64,000 nt of DNA from Ramlibacter algicola. GTDB lineage: Bacteria; Pseudomonadota; Gammaproteobacteria; Burkholderiales; Burkholderiaceae_C. Positions 31,951 to 46,821 of this stretch are shown in pieces. Numbering within the stretch: the first letter of the stretch is position 1; every line of letters begins with the position of its first letter. Where the stretch lies: positions 124,001 through 188,000 of the forward strand of contig NZ_JAEDAO010000001.1 in the NCBI RefSeq assembly GCF_016641735.1, in the 5' to 3' direction. The notes beneath the pieces were generated by a model, which ran no database searches, was not told where the DNA came from, and worked only from the letters and a program-made list of their open reading frames with translations. The translations under genes were made by a program, and so were the position numbers.

Positions 31951-32017
31951 CCGCTTCGCTCCAACAGGAAACAAAGCCCCGAGCATCCGCTTCGTTCCAA
32001 CACGAAACAAAGCCCCG
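31951..32017. repeat. Tandem direct repeat, 31-base unit at 36-base spacing
   Basis: Two copies at 31951-31981 and 31987-32017 differ at only two positions. Both end in ACAAAGCCCCG. The second copy supplies the left arm of the terminator hairpin at 32007-32033, and the first copy carries the same potential left arm, so two alternative hairpins are possible. Confidence 0.85.
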
Positions 32018-32033
32018 CGTCGCGGGGCTTTGT
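32007..32033. terminator. Bidirectional terminator between tlpA-like and cytochrome c' genes
   Basis: A 13-base inverted repeat (32007-32019 with 32021-32033) of ACAAAGCCCCGCG type. Short T-rich bases (GTTCTT) follow on the plus strand; A-rich bases on the plus strand precede, serving the minus strand. It lies between two converging genes. Confidence 0.8.
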
Positions 32034-32060
32034 TCTTCAGGAGCGCCTGCGGCGCGGGGT

Positions 32061-32507
32061 TCAGTCCTTGCGGAAGTTGTCGTGGCAGGCCTTGCAGCTG
32101 CCCGAGTTGGGGCCCCACGCGGCCTTGAGCTGGTCGAGGCTGCCCGACTTGGCGGCGGCGGACAGCTTCTGCATGTTGTCGACCAGGCGATCCTGGTGCT
32201 CCTTGAATTTGGCCTGCTCGGTCCAGATCTCCGGCTTCGCGCGCGTCTCGCCCTTGTCGGTGCCGGCGATGAAGCCGGCCCAGGGCAGCGTGGACGCGAG
32301 CGCCACCACGTCGCCGCTCTTGGCAGCCTGCGCCGCGTCGTAGGGCGCGCGGCCGTTGGCCATCGCGCCGAGGGTGCCGAAGTGCGCGGCCAGCACGGTG
32401 AGCGCGGAGCGGCGGTACTTGATCGCGTCCTCGGGCTTCTGGAAATTCTGCGCCGCGGCGGGTGCGGCGATAGCCAGGGCGAGGGCGAGCGATGCGAGCG
32501 TTCTCAT
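32061..32507 (-). CDS. Cytochrome c' (periplasmic, class II)
   Basis: 148 residues. A signal peptide ends near AAPAAAQ, and the heme-binding motif CKACH is near the C-terminus (Cys138, Cys141, His142), the layout of class II cytochromes c'. The four-helix body begins with FQKPEDAIKYRR. Such proteins bind NO, and in some species protect against nitrosative stress. The gene is convergent with the TlpA-like gene and divergent from cytochrome b561. Confidence 0.93.
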   Translation of the reverse strand: MRTLASLALALAIAAPAAAQNFQKPEDAIKYRRSALTVLAAHFGTLGAMANGRAPYDAAQAAKSGDVVALASTLPWAGFIAGTDKGETRAKPEIWTEQAKFKEHQDRLVDNMQKLSAAAKSGSLDQLKAAWGPNSGSCKACHDNFRKD

Positions 32508-32656
32508 TCGTTGTCTCCAGGTTTGGGGTCTCGGGCGGTTGCCGCCCGCGTTTGTAGCAGCAGTCTCCTCGTTCGCGCGGCCTCAGGGTATGTACCCGGG
32601 ACCGGGCGAGTCGGGGATTGCCAGCACAATCGCAGGCAAGGAGATCAACGAACCCG

Positions 32657-33313
32657 ATGGCCGCTTTCATCCGTGTCTGGGACCTTCCGACGCGCTTGTT
32701 CCACTGGGCGCTGGTCGCCTGCGTGATCGCGCTGGCGATCACGGGCTACGCGGACAACGCGCTGGAGTGGCATTCGCGTCTCGGCTACGCCGTCCTCGCG
32801 CTGCTGCTGTTTCGCATCGTCTGGGGCTTCGTCGGCGGTCGCTGGTCCCGCTTCGCTTCGTTCCTGTATGCGCCTGCCAGCGTCGTCGCGTACCTGCGCG
32901 GCCGCCCGCACCCGGACCACCTGGTCGGGCACAACCCGCTCGGCGCGGCCTCCGTCTTCGCCATGCTGCTGGTGCTGCTGGCGCAGGTCGGCACCGGGCT
33001 GGTGAGCGATGACGACAGCGCGTTCCAGGGTCCCTTGAACCGGTACGTGAGCAGCGCCAAGGGACTGGCAGCCACCTGGTACCACAAGCGAATCGGGCAA
33101 TGGCTGCTGCTCGCGCTGGTGGTGCTGCACCTGGTGGCAGTCCTGTTCTACCTGGTGCGCAAGAAGGACGACCTGGTGCGGCCGATGGTGCTCGGCGACA
33201 AGCAGGTCCACGGACAGGCCGCGCCGTCGCGCGACGATGCCACGTCGCGAGCGCTCGCTTCCGTCGTGCTCGCCGCGTGCGGCGGGCTGGTCTGGTGGTT
33301 GGTGAAAAGCTGA
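32657..33313 (+). CDS. Cytochrome b561 (Ni/Fe-hydrogenase-type b subunit family)
   Basis: 218 residues, with membrane helices and the motif RVWDLPTRLFHWALVACV at the N-terminus that carries a heme-ligand His. Further His residues are in VVLHLVAVLFYLV and in WYHKRIGQ. It is a quinol-linked or electron-transfer membrane cytochrome. It starts at the ATG at 32657 and lies 149 bases from the divergent cytochrome c' gene. Electron transfer between the two is possible (inference). Confidence 0.9.
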   Translation: MAAFIRVWDLPTRLFHWALVACVIALAITGYADNALEWHSRLGYAVLALLLFRIVWGFVGGRWSRFASFLYAPASVVAYLRGRPHPDHLVGHNPLGAASVFAMLLVLLAQVGTGLVSDDDSAFQGPLNRYVSSAKGLAATWYHKRIGQWLLLALVVLHLVAVLFYLVRKKDDLVRPMVLGDKQVHGQAAPSRDDATSRALASVVLAACGGLVWWLVKS

Positions 33314-33371
33314 GGTTGCGAGCCTCGGCCCAGTCGCTAAACTGGCCCTTCCCCCACTCCCCACGATCGCC

Positions 33372-33869
33372 TTGCCAACGGCAGAGTTACCCGTCTTGGA
33401 CCTCGTCACACCCACCACGCACGAGGACATCCAGGCCGCCCGCCAGATCATCCAGGAATACGCCGACGGGCTCGGCGTGGACCTCGACTTCCAGGACATC
33501 GATGCCGAACTCGACGGCTTGCCCGGCGAGTACGCGGAGCCGCGCGGGGCGCTGGTCCTCGCGCGCGTCGAAGGGCAGGTGGCCGGCTGCGTCGCCCTGC
33601 GGCCGCTGGACACCAGTGACTACGCGAACGCGGCGGAGATGAAGCGGCTGTACGTGCGGCCGGCGTACCGCGGCCTGGGCCTGGGGCGCCAGCTGGCGGA
33701 AGCGGCGCTGGATGCGGCGCGGCGCGCCGGGTATGCGTGCGTGCTGCTGGACACGCTGGACGACATGGAATCGGCGCGCGCGTTGTACGAGGACCTGGGC
33801 TTCGAGCCCATCGATCCCTACTACCACAACCCCATCGCCGGGGCGCACTACCTCAAGGTCGCTCTCTGA
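33372..33869 (+). CDS. GNAT family N-acetyltransferase
   Basis: 165 residues if started at the TTG at 33372; a second TTG at 33396 is equally plausible and no ATG lies in the N-terminal region. The acetyl-CoA-binding segment KRLYVRPAYRGLGLGRQLAEAAL with the Q/RxxGxG/A pattern is clear, and ARALYEDLGFEPI is motif B-like. The substrate is unknown. It converges on the peroxiredoxin gene 21 bases away. Confidence 0.88.
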   Translation: MPTAELPVLDLVTPTTHEDIQAARQIIQEYADGLGVDLDFQDIDAELDGLPGEYAEPRGALVLARVEGQVAGCVALRPLDTSDYANAAEMKRLYVRPAYRGLGLGRQLAEAALDAARRAGYACVLLDTLDDMESARALYEDLGFEPIDPYYHNPIAGAHYLKVAL

Positions 33870-33890
33870 GTGCGCGCGCCCCGCGGCGCG

Positions 33891-34397
33891 TCAGCCCTTG
33901 GCCTGCGCCAGCAGCGTGTCGGCGTCGCTGACCTCGAACTTGCCCGGCGCTTCCAGGTTGAGGGTCTGCACCTTGCCGTCCTTGACCAGCATCGAGTAGC
34001 GCGTGCTGCGCACGCCCATGCCGCGGCCGGTGAGGTCGAGCGTCAAGCCGGTGGCCTTGGCGAAGTCGGCGCTGCCGTCGGCGAGCATGCGCACCTTGGT
34101 GCCGGTCTTCTGGTCGCGCGCCCATGCGCCCATCACGAACGCGTCGTTGACGCTCACGCACCAGATCTCGTCGACGCCGGCCTTCTTCAGCTCGTCGTAT
34201 TTCTGCACGTAGCCCGGCACATGCTTGGCCGAGCAGGTGGGCGTGAACGCGCCCGGCAGGCCGAACACCGCGACGGTCTTGCCCTTGGCGGCCTCGCCGA
34301 CCTTGACCGGGTTCGGGCCGATGCTGCAGCCGTTGCCTTCGACTTCCGAATACTCCTGCAGGGTGACGTCGGGCAGGCTGTCTCCAACCTTGATCAT
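33891..34397 (-). CDS. Peroxiredoxin, Prx5/AhpE-like
   Basis: 168 residues. The peroxidatic Cys55 lies in GLPGAFTPTCSAKHVPG, and the EYSEVEGNGCSIG segment contributes Cys24. It reduces hydrogen peroxide or alkyl hydroperoxides. It uses the type-5 PGAFTPTCS signature. It stands alone on the minus strand, separated from the ribosomal genes by a terminator at 34418. Confidence 0.94.
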   Translation of the reverse strand: MIKVGDSLPDVTLQEYSEVEGNGCSIGPNPVKVGEAAKGKTVAVFGLPGAFTPTCSAKHVPGYVQKYDELKKAGVDEIWCVSVNDAFVMGAWARDQKTGTKVRMLADGSADFAKATGLTLDLTGRGMGVRSTRYSMLVKDGKVQTLNLEAPGKFEVSDADTLLAQAKG

Positions 34398-34417
34398 GGT
34401 GCGCTCCTCGTGTGGAC

Positions 34418-34450
34418 GAAAAAAAACCGACCCACATTGTGGGCCGGTTT
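34418..34450 (-). terminator. Terminator of the S10 operon segment
   Basis: A hairpin at 34424-34450 has AAACCG pairing with CGGTTT and CCCAC with GTGGG, with one mismatch in the stem. On the minus strand it is followed by a long T tract (the plus strand has A at 34419-34426). It lies 25 bases after rpsQ and upstream of the peroxiredoxin gene. Confidence 0.85.
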
Positions 34451-34474
34451 CGCAGGCGTTCGCCGGGACGGGGA

Positions 34475-34744
34475 TTAGACCGTCGAGGCCTTCTCGACCA
34501 GGCGGGTCGCGACCCAGTTCTTGGTCCTGGAGATCGGGCGGGACTCGGTGATCTCGATCACGTCGCCCACATGGAACTCGCCCTTCTCGTCGTGCGCGTG
34601 GTACTTGCTCGACTTGGCGACGATCTTCCCGTACAGCTCGTGCTTGACGCGGCGTTCCACCAGAACGGTCACGGTCTTGGCGCGCTTGTCGCTCACGACC
34701 TTGCCGACCAGGGTGCGCTTGAGGGAGGTTTTTGCTTCCGTCAT
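34475..34744 (-). CDS. rpsQ: Ribosomal protein uS17
   Basis: 89 residues. It binds 16S rRNA in the small subunit. The S17 core [19 protein letters not shown] and [20 protein letters not shown] is intact. It is the last gene of the visible S10 segment before a terminator; the next genes of the usual cluster (rplN onward) are not in this window. Confidence 0.98.
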   Translation of the reverse strand: MTEAKTSLKRTLVGKVVSDKRAKTVTVLVERRVKHELYGKIVAKSSKYHAHDEKGEFHVGDVIEITESRPISRTKNWVATRLVEKASTV

Positions 34745-34759
34745 GTTCAGCTCCTGGGG

Positions 34760-34984
34760 TTACTTGGCGGGTTTGTCGGAGCCACCTTCGGTGGCGGCAC
34801 GCTTTTGCGCCAGGATCGTCTTGGCGCGTGCGATGTCGCGGCGCGTGACGCGCAGCGAGCCGGTGTTGTTCAACTGTTGCGTGGCCTTCTGCATGCGCAG
34901 CCCGAAGTGGGCGCGCTGCAGGGACTTCACTTCCTCTTCGAGGGCGGCGGCGTCCTTCTGGCGCAAATCGGCGGCTTTGGTCAT
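34760..34984 (-). CDS. rpmC: Ribosomal protein uL29
   Basis: 74 residues with a helical hairpin. The family motif [28 protein letters not shown] is present. A slightly longer C-terminus ([11 protein letters not shown]) exceeds the usual about 63 residues. Located near the peptide exit tunnel in known ribosomes. Operon order is normal. Confidence 0.96.
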   Translation of the reverse strand: MTKAADLRQKDAAALEEEVKSLQRAHFGLRMQKATQQLNNTGSLRVTRRDIARAKTILAQKRAATEGGSDKPAK

Positions 34985-34994
34985 CTGTCTCTCC

Positions 34995-35411
34995 TCAGGC
35001 GCCGATCATGCGGGTCACGAACGTGGTGCGCAGCGGCAGCTTGGCGGCAGCCAGCTTGAACGCTTCGCGCGCGAGTTCCTCGGGCACGCCGACGATCTCG
35101 AACACGACCTTGCCCGGCTGGATCTCGGCCACGTAGTACTCCGGGTTGCCCTTGCCGTTGCCCATGCGCACTTCAGCAGGCTTCTGGGAGATCGGCTTGT
35201 CGGGGAACACGCGGATCCAGATGCGGCCGCCACGCTTGACGTGACGGGAGATCGCGCGACGCGCGGCCTCGATCTGGCGCGCCGTGAGGCGGCCGCGGTC
35301 GGTGCACTTCAGGCCGAAGTCGCCGAACGCCACGCTGTTGCCAGTGGTGGCGATGCCGGTGTTGCGGCCTTTTTGCTCTTTGCGGTATTTGCGGCGAGCG
35401 GGTTGCAGCAT
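34995..35411 (-). CDS. rplP: Ribosomal protein uL16
   Basis: 138 residues of normal length, beginning [17 protein letters not shown] with the basic N-terminal extension that reaches the tRNA acceptor arm. Signature [21 protein letters not shown] present. The gap to rpsC is 2 bases. Confidence 0.98.
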   Translation of the reverse strand: MLQPARRKYRKEQKGRNTGIATTGNSVAFGDFGLKCTDRGRLTARQIEAARRAISRHVKRGGRIWIRVFPDKPISQKPAEVRMGNGKGNPEYYVAEIQPGKVVFEIVGVPEELAREAFKLAAAKLPLRTTFVTRMIGA

Positions 35412-35413
35412 GT

Positions 35414-36346
<933 letters not shown>

Positions 36347-36359
36347 ATTCTTCCTGCCT

Positions 36360-36689
36360 TCAGTTGCCGACGGTCACGTACACGTGGCACGTGGGCTTGC
36401 TGATGCGGTTGCCGCGGCCCTTGGCGCGCGCCGTGAAGCGCTTGAGCGTCGCGCCCTGCTCCACGTAGATGGTCTTGACCTTCAGCTCGTCGATGTCGGC
36501 GCCGTCGTTGTGCTCGGCGTTCGCGATCGCGGACTCCAGCACCTTCTTGACGATGCCGGCGGCCTTCTTCTCGGTGAATTCCAGGATGTTCAGCGCCTGG
36601 TCCACCTTCTTGCCGCGGATCAGGTCGGCCACCAGCCGGCCCTTGTCGACGGACAGGCGGACGCCACGGAGGACTGCACGGGTTTCCAT
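36360..36689 (-). CDS. rplV: Ribosomal protein uL22
   Basis: 109 residues of normal length. The [21 protein letters not shown] and [20 protein letters not shown] segments form the globular body and the loop that lines the exit tunnel. No sign of loop mutation known from macrolide resistance can be judged by eye. Confidence 0.98.
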   Translation of the reverse strand: METRAVLRGVRLSVDKGRLVADLIRGKKVDQALNILEFTEKKAAGIVKKVLESAIANAEHNDGADIDELKVKTIYVEQGATLKRFTARAKGRGNRISKPTCHVYVTVGN

Positions 36690-36698
36690 GTCTGCTCC

Positions 36699-36977
36699 TT
36701 ATTTCTTCTGGACTTTCTTGTCCGCGGGGTGACCCTTGAAGGTGCGCGTCAGGGCGAATTCGCCCAGCTTGTGGCCCACCATCTGGTCGGTGATGTAGAC
36801 CGGCACGTGCTGCTTGCCGTTGTGCACGGCGATGGTCAGCCCGATGAAATCGGGCAGGATCATCGAGCGGCGCGACCAGGTCTTGATCGGCTTCTTGTCC
36901 TTGGCGGACACGGCCTTGTCGACCTTGGCCACCAGGTGGTGGTCCACAAACGGACCCTTCTTGAGAGAACGCGTCAT
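36699..36977 (-). CDS. rpsS: Ribosomal protein uS19
   Basis: 92 residues of normal length, starting [15 protein letters not shown] and ending with basic tail [10 protein letters not shown]. Binds 16S rRNA near the A site. Sits between rplB and rplV in the usual order. Confidence 0.98.
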   Translation of the reverse strand: MTRSLKKGPFVDHHLVAKVDKAVSAKDKKPIKTWSRRSMILPDFIGLTIAVHNGKQHVPVYITDQMVGHKLGEFALTRTFKGHPADKKVQKK

Positions 36978-36992
36978 CTGTGCGACCCCTGG

Positions 36993-37817
36993 TTATTTCT
37001 TGCGACGCGAGACGATGAACGTCTGCGTGCGCTTGTTGTTACGCGTGCGGTAACCCTTGGTCAGGTTGCCCCACGGATCCACCGGCGGCTTGCCCGTGCC
37101 GGTGCGGCCTTCGCCGCCGCCGTGCGGGTGGTCGATCGGGTTCATCGCGACGCCGCGCACCGTCGGGCGGATGCCCATGTGGCGCTTGACGCCGGCCTTG
37201 CCGAGCTGGCGCAGGCTGTGTTCCTCGTTGGCCACTTCGCCGATGGTGGCGCGGCACTCGATGTGGACCTTGCGGACCTCACCGGAGCGCATGCGGACCT
37301 GGGCGTAGGTGCCTTCGCGGGCCAGCAGCGTCGCCGAGGTGCCCGCCGACCGCGCGATCTGCGCGCCCTTGCCGGGCTGCAGTTCGATGCAGTGGATGGT
37401 CGAGCCCACCGGGATGTTGCGGATCGGCAGCGTGTTGCCGACGCGGATCGGTGCTTCCGAGCCGCTCACCAGCTGCGCGCCGACATCCAGCCCGCGCGGG
37501 GCGATGATGTAGCGGCGCTCGCCGTCGGCGTAGCACACCAGCGCGATGTGCGCCGTGCGGTTCGGGTCGTACTCGACGCGCTCCACCTTGGCCGGGATGC
37601 CGTCCTTGTTGCGACGGAAATCGACCACGCGGTAGTGGTGCTTGTGGCCACCGCCCTTGTGGCGGGTGGTGATGTGGCCGTTGTTGTTGCGGCCGGCCTT
37701 CTGGAACTGCGGCTCCAGCAGGGGCGCATACGCCTCACCCTTGTACAGGTGATCGCGCGTGACCTTGACCACGGCACGCTGGCCGGGCGAGGTCGGTTTC
37801 ATCTTGACGACTGCCAT
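36993..37817 (-). CDS. rplB: Ribosomal protein uL2
   Basis: 274 residues of normal length. It is needed for subunit association and peptidyl transfer. The conserved signature [19 protein letters not shown] near the C-terminus is intact. The start is at 37817 and overlaps the rplW stop. Confidence 0.98.
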   Translation of the reverse strand: MAVVKMKPTSPGQRAVVKVTRDHLYKGEAYAPLLEPQFQKAGRNNNGHITTRHKGGGHKHHYRVVDFRRNKDGIPAKVERVEYDPNRTAHIALVCYADGERRYIIAPRGLDVGAQLVSGSEAPIRVGNTLPIRNIPVGSTIHCIELQPGKGAQIARSAGTSATLLAREGTYAQVRMRSGEVRKVHIECRATIGEVANEEHSLRQLGKAGVKRHMGIRPTVRGVAMNPIDHPHGGGEGRTGTGKPPVDPWGNLTKGYRTRNNKRTQTFIVSRRKK

Positions 37818-38152
37818 TACGCGGCCTCCCCGGAGAGGTTCAGTTCCTGGCCTTCCTTGAGCGTCACGTAGGCCTTGCGAACGTTGTCGCGGCGGCCCAC
37901 CGAGCGCCCGAAGCGCTTGGTCTTGCCCTTGGTGTTGACCACGGAGACGCCCTTGACTTCGACCTTGAACATCAGTTCGACGGCGGCCTTGATCTCGGGC
38001 TTGGTGGCATCCTGCAGCACCTTGAAGGTGACGGCATTGCTCTTGTCCGCGACGTGGGTGGCCTTCTCCGAGACGATCGGGGCGACCAGCACCTGCATCA
38101 GGCGGCCTTCGTCGAACTTGCGTTCGGCGGGGGTGGGGTTCACACGGCTCAT
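37817..38152 (-). CDS. rplW: Ribosomal protein uL23
   Basis: 111 residues, a little longer than the usual about 100. Core [19 protein letters not shown] and [19 protein letters not shown]. It sits at the exit tunnel and docks SRP and trigger factor. Its ATG overlaps the rplD stop (ATGA). Confidence 0.97.
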   Translation of the reverse strand: MSRVNPTPAERKFDEGRLMQVLVAPIVSEKATHVADKSNAVTFKVLQDATKPEIKAAVELMFKVEVKGVSVVNTKGKTKRFGRSVGRRDNVRKAYVTLKEGQELNLSGEAA

Positions 38153-38769
38153 GCGAACATCTCCTTGAGCTTGTCCATGGCGGCCTTCGTGACCAGCACC
38201 TTCTTGTAGTGCACCAGGGACAGCGGATCGGCGTAACGCGGCTCGACGACGAGCACGTTGGCCAGGTTGCGCGAAGCCAGGTACAGGTTCTCGTCGACTT
38301 CGTCGGCGATCACCAGCACCGATTCAAGGTTCATCGCCTTGAACTTGGCGGCCAGCTGCTTGGTCTTGGGCGAATCGACCTTGATGGAGTCCACCACGGC
38401 GATGCGGCCTTCGCGGGCCAGCTGGGAGAAGATGGACGCCATGCCGGCGCGGTACATCTTCTTGTTGATCTTCTGGGTGAAGTTCTCGTCCGGGCTGTTC
38501 GGGAAGATGCGGCCACCGCCACGCCACAGCGGCGAGGACGTCATGCCGGCGCGGGCGCGGCCCGTGCCCTTCTGCTTGAACGGCTTCTTGGTCGAGTGCT
38601 TGACCATCTCGCGGTCCTTCTGGGCGCGCGTGCCCTGGCGGGCATTGGCCTGGAAGGCGACGACGATCTGGTGCACCAGGTCTTCGTTGTATTCACGACC
38701 GAACACGGTCTCGGGCGCGTCGACCTTCGACGCGGCCTGGCCCTGCTCGTTCAGGAGTTCGAGCTGCAT
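38149..38769 (-). CDS. rplD: Ribosomal protein uL4
   Basis: 206 residues from the ATG at 38767-38769, which overlaps the rplC stop (TGATG). The long loop [28 protein letters not shown] is present. In E. coli uL4 also autoregulates the S10 operon by leader binding; here rpsJ is on a different transcript, so any such control would act only on this part. Confidence 0.97.
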   Translation of the reverse strand: MQLELLNEQGQAASKVDAPETVFGREYNEDLVHQIVVAFQANARQGTRAQKDREMVKHSTKKPFKQKGTGRARAGMTSSPLWRGGGRIFPNSPDENFTQKINKKMYRAGMASIFSQLAREGRIAVVDSIKVDSPKTKQLAAKFKAMNLESVLVIADEVDENLYLASRNLANVLVVEPRYADPLSLVHYKKVLVTKAAMDKLKEMFA

Positions 38770-39452
38770 CACTTCCCTCCCTTGGCAGCGGCGGCGGGCT
38801 TGGCCTTGACGGCCGGGCGCACGGTGACGAAGCCACCCTTGGAGCCGGGGACCGCACCCTTGATCAGGAGCAGGCCGCGGGACTCGTCCACACGGATGAC
38901 GTCCAGGTTCTGGGTGGTGGTGGTCACGTCGCCCAGGTGGCCGGACATGCGCTTGCCCGGGAACACGCGGCCCGGGTCCTGCGCCATCGAGATCGAGCCC
39001 GGCACGTTGTGCGAACGGCTGTTGCCGTGCGACGCGCGCTGCGAGCTGAAGTTGTGGCGCTTGATGGTGCCGGCAAAGCCCTTGCCGATCGAGGTGCCCT
39101 GCACGTCGACCTTCTGGCCCACGGCGAACAGCTCGGCCACCGGCAGGGTGGCGCCCGCGGCGTACTTGCCGGCGGTTTCGGCCGTCACGCGGAATTCCTG
39201 GATGATTTCACCGGCTTCGGCGCCCGCCTTGGCGAGGTGGCCGGCGACGGGCTTGGACACGCGCGAGGTCTTGCGCTTGCCGAACGTGACCTGCAGGGCC
39301 ACGTAGCCGTCGTTGTCCTGGGTCTTGACCTGGGTGACTCGGTTGCCCGACACGTCCACCACCGTGACCGGGACTGCGTCCCCGTCATCGGTGAACAGGC
39401 GCATCATGCCCACCTTGCGGCCCAGCAACCCGAGGGAGTTGCTCTGACTCAT
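38769..39452 (-). CDS. rplC: Ribosomal protein uL3
   Basis: 227 residues. The [21 protein letters not shown] opening and the [13 protein letters not shown] segment near the peptidyl transferase centre are intact. It is the first gene of this S10 transcript: instead of rpsJ, a non-coding stretch and a divergent peptidase gene lie upstream. The frame extends beyond 39452, but only through that intergenic stretch. Confidence 0.97.
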   Translation of the reverse strand: MSQSNSLGLLGRKVGMMRLFTDDGDAVPVTVVDVSGNRVTQVKTQDNDGYVALQVTFGKRKTSRVSKPVAGHLAKAGAEAGEIIQEFRVTAETAGKYAAGATLPVAELFAVGQKVDVQGTSIGKGFAGTIKRHNFSSQRASHGNSRSHNVPGSISMAQDPGRVFPGKRMSGHLGDVTTTTQNLDVIRVDESRGLLLIKGAVPGSKGGFVTVRPAVKAKPAAAAKGGK

Positions 39453-39596
39453 GTTGTTCGCTCCGTTGCCCCCGCCGCAGCCGCTGCAATTGGCTTCTGC
39501 GTTTGACCGCCGGCAGGCCGAAGGTCGAGGGAAGGTTGATGATCGCTGCAGGCCTTGCGGCCATGACAGCACATGCCCGATTCGGGCAAGCCGGGG

Positions 39597-39626
39597 ATTA
39601 TAGCCCGCCTGCGCATCTCCTGCCAA
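39597..39626 (-). promoter_or_regulatory. Sigma-70-type promoter of rplC operon
   Basis: On the minus strand TTGGCA (-35) lies at 39621-39626 and a perfect TATAAT (-10) at 39597-39602, with an 18-base spacer. The transcript would start near 39590, leaving a leader of about 138 bases before rplC. The first bases of that transcript form an inverted repeat GCCCGA-T-TCGGGC (39575-39587). The divergent peptidase gene starts 74 bases upstream of the -35. Confidence 0.8.
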
Positions 39627-39699
39627 GGGGCGATGCGAGCGGGGGCGGCTGGGGGCGCTGCCTCGACAATGCCGGGCTTTGCCACAGCCTCCCGGCCCC

Positions 39700-41739
<2,040 letters not shown>

Positions 41740-41760
41740 TCCCTTTTCCCGCACGCAAGG

Positions 41761-41786
41761 AAAAAGCCGCCCGAGGGCGGCTTTTT
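41761..41786. terminator. Bidirectional terminator between the M3 peptidase gene and rpsJ
   Basis: A 12-bp perfect inverted repeat (41761-41772 with 41775-41786, AAAAAGCCGCCC type) with A/T runs at both ends works for both strands. The peptidase stop is at 41739 and rpsJ ends at 41805, so both converging transcripts should end here. Confidence 0.9.
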
Positions 41787-41804
41787 CGCGGGGGCTGCGA
41801 GCGG

Positions 41805-42116
41805 TTACTGCAGCTTGATCTCGACGTCCACGCCAGCCGGCAGGTCCAGCTTCATCAGCGCGTCGACGGTCTTGTCGGTCGGGTCGACGATGTCCATCAG
41901 GCGCTGGTGCGTGCGGATCTCGAACTGGTCGCGCGAGCTCTTGTTCACGTGCGGCGAGCGCAGGATGTCGAAGCGCTTCATGCGCGTCGGCAGGGGCACC
42001 GGGCCCTTGACGATGGCGCCGGTGCGCTTGGCGGTGTCGACGATCTCGGCGGCGGACTGGTCAATCAGCTTGTAGTCGAACGCCTTCAGGCGGATGCGGA
42101 TCTTCTGCTGTGCCAT
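41805..42116 (-). CDS. rpsJ: Ribosomal protein uS10
   Basis: 103 residues from the ATG at 42116, starting [17 protein letters not shown], the canonical length. GGAG lies 8 bases upstream. An ATG at 42122 that overlaps the tuf stop is a poorer choice. It doubles as the transcription antiterminator NusE. It is the last gene of the str transcript here, followed by a terminator, and is separated from rplC by the M3 gene. Confidence 0.97.
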   Translation of the reverse strand: MAQQKIRIRLKAFDYKLIDQSAAEIVDTAKRTGAIVKGPVPLPTRMKRFDILRSPHVNKSSRDQFEIRTHQRLMDIVDPTDKTVDALMKLDLPAGVDVEIKLQ

Positions 42117-42121
42117 GGCCA

Positions 42122-43312
<1,191 letters not shown>

Positions 43313-43459
43313 TGGGAAATCTCCGATAAAGAGCAACGCCCGTGGGGGGTTTAACGTCTGCACCGCATCACTGGGTCCCTCGCCACGGGCAGCGCGGGGT
43401 GTGCGGTCGCAGACACAACGGAGGACAACAGGGCGACTGGCGCCGCCCTGTCCTTCGAC

Positions 43460-45562
<2,103 letters not shown>

Positions 45563-45587
45563 GATGATCTTTCGTTGAAAAGGGAAA

Positions 45588-45608
45588 GGGCCCGCTCTCG
45601 GCGGGCCC
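45588..45608 (-). promoter_or_regulatory. Hairpin between rpsG and fusA
   Basis: An 8-bp perfect stem of GGGCCCGC with GCGGGCCC (45588-45595 and 45601-45608) around a five-base loop. On the minus strand it is followed by TTTCCCTTTTC. It could be a partial terminator that lowers fusA/tuf relative to rpsL/rpsG, or an RNase-resistant structure. Confidence 0.5.
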
Positions 45609-45630
45609 GTTCCACAGATGGGGACGGTCT

Positions 45631-46104
45631 TTAGAAGCGGAAGTGGCTGAAGGCCTTGTTCGCCTCGGCCATGCGGTGCACTTCGTCGCGCTTCTTCATG
45701 GCGCCGCCACGGCCTTCCGTGGCTTCCATGATCTCGTTGGCCAGGCGCAGGGCCATGGACTTCTCGCCGCGCTTCTTGGCGGCTTCCTTGATCCAGCGCA
45801 TCGACAGCGCCAGGCGGCGCACCGGGCGCACTTCCACCGGCACCTGGTAGTTGGCGCCACCGACGCGGCGGGACTTCACCTCGACCATCGGCTTGACGTT
45901 GTTGATGGCCATGGTGAACGCCTCGACCGGGTCGCGGCCAGGGTTCTTCTTCTCGATGTGGTCGATGGCACCGTAGACGATGCGCTCGGCCACCGCCTTC
46001 TTGCCGCCTTGCATGATGACGTTCATGAACTTGGCGAGCTCGACATTGCCGAACTTGGGATCCGGCAGGATTTCACGCTTGGGGACTTCGCGACGACGTG
46101 GCAT
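45631..46104 (-). CDS. rpsG: Ribosomal protein uS7
   Basis: 157 residues of normal length with the core [33 protein letters not shown] and the end [13 protein letters not shown]. In E. coli uS7 represses its own operon by binding the rpsL-rpsG spacer; here that spacer is 141 bases (46105-46245), so similar control is possible. Confidence 0.98.
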   Translation of the reverse strand: MPRRREVPKREILPDPKFGNVELAKFMNVIMQGGKKAVAERIVYGAIDHIEKKNPGRDPVEAFTMAINNVKPMVEVKSRRVGGANYQVPVEVRPVRRLALSMRWIKEAAKKRGEKSMALRLANEIMEATEGRGGAMKKRDEVHRMAEANKAFSHFRF

Positions 46105-46245
46105 TTCTGTTCCTTTCTTGCTTCAGCTGGTCCTCTGGGGACCTGGAGGGCCATCCGGGCCTTCCGCTTACTCGACCCGACAACCGGGTCACTACGCTTC
46201 GATTCGCCTGCCGAGCGAGTGAAGCACCGACAAACGAAAAACTCT

Positions 46246-46623
46246 TTAGGCCTTCTTCGGGCGCTTGGCGCCGTACTTGGAGCGGGACTGCTTGCGATCC
46301 TTGACGCCCTGCAGGTCGAGGGAGCCGCGGACGATGTGGTAGCGCACGCCCGGCAGGTCCTTCACGCGGCCGCCGCGCACGAGCACCACCGAGTGCTCCT
46401 GCAGGTTGTGGCCTTCACCGCCGATGTACGAGATGACCTCGAAACCGTTGGTCAGGCGCACCTTGGCGACCTTGCGAAGCGCCGAGTTCGGCTTCTTCGG
46501 CGTCGTGGTGTACACGCGGGTGCACACGCCACGGCGCTGCGGGCTGTTCTGCATCGCGGGCGACTTGGATTTGGTCTTCTCGACCTCCCGCCCGTGACGC
46601 ACGAGTTGGTTGATGGTTGGCAT
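46246..46623 (-). CDS. rpsL: Ribosomal protein uS12
   Basis: 125 residues. The decoding-site segment [13 protein letters not shown] has Lys43 and Lys44, and [13 protein letters not shown] has Lys88, the positions where streptomycin resistance changes are known; all show the common sensitive residues. First gene of the str operon, with promoter at 46716-46744. Confidence 0.98.
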   Translation of the reverse strand: MPTINQLVRHGREVEKTKSKSPAMQNSPQRRGVCTRVYTTTPKKPNSALRKVAKVRLTNGFEVISYIGGEGHNLQEHSVVLVRGGRVKDLPGVRYHIVRGSLDLQGVKDRKQSRSKYGAKRPKKA

Positions 46624-46715
46624 TGAAAAAAGATGTCCCTAAGCGTCGAAAAAATTGGCGCCCGGCCTCACCGAGCGCGCATGGCATCCCCGCCCCAACA
46701 GCGGGAAAGCCCGCC

Positions 46716-46744
46716 AGTATATCCCGAGGCGGTGTTTCCCTCAA
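46716..46744 (-). promoter_or_regulatory. Sigma-70-type promoter of the str operon
   Basis: On the minus strand TTGAGG (-35) lies at 46739-46744 and TATACT (-10) at 46716-46721, with a 17-base spacer. The predicted start is near 46709, giving an 86-base leader before rpsL. The preceding gene on this strand (dacC) ends at 46822 and is separated by GC-rich hairpins. Confidence 0.75.
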
Positions 46745-46758
46745 GCAGGCGGGCTGTC

Positions 46759-46809
46759 GCCGGGCCGAAGCCCGGCAGGTGACGTGAGCGCCGGCTCAGC
46801 CGCCGGCGC
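46759..46809 (-). terminator. Two GC-rich hairpins after dacC
   Basis: GCCGGGC-CGAA-GCCCGGC at 46759-46776 (TTCG loop on the minus strand) and GCGCCGGC-six bases-GCCGGCGC at 46788-46809 follow the dacC stop. No T run follows, so this may be weak, Rho-aided or a 3'-stabilising structure. Confidence 0.5.
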
Positions 46810-46821
46810 CCGACTGGCGCG

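Noticed and set aside
43428..43451. Terminator between fusA and tuf
   Set aside because: A good 8-bp stem exists, but no T run follows on the minus strand and the genes belong to one transcript; only a hairpin can be claimed.
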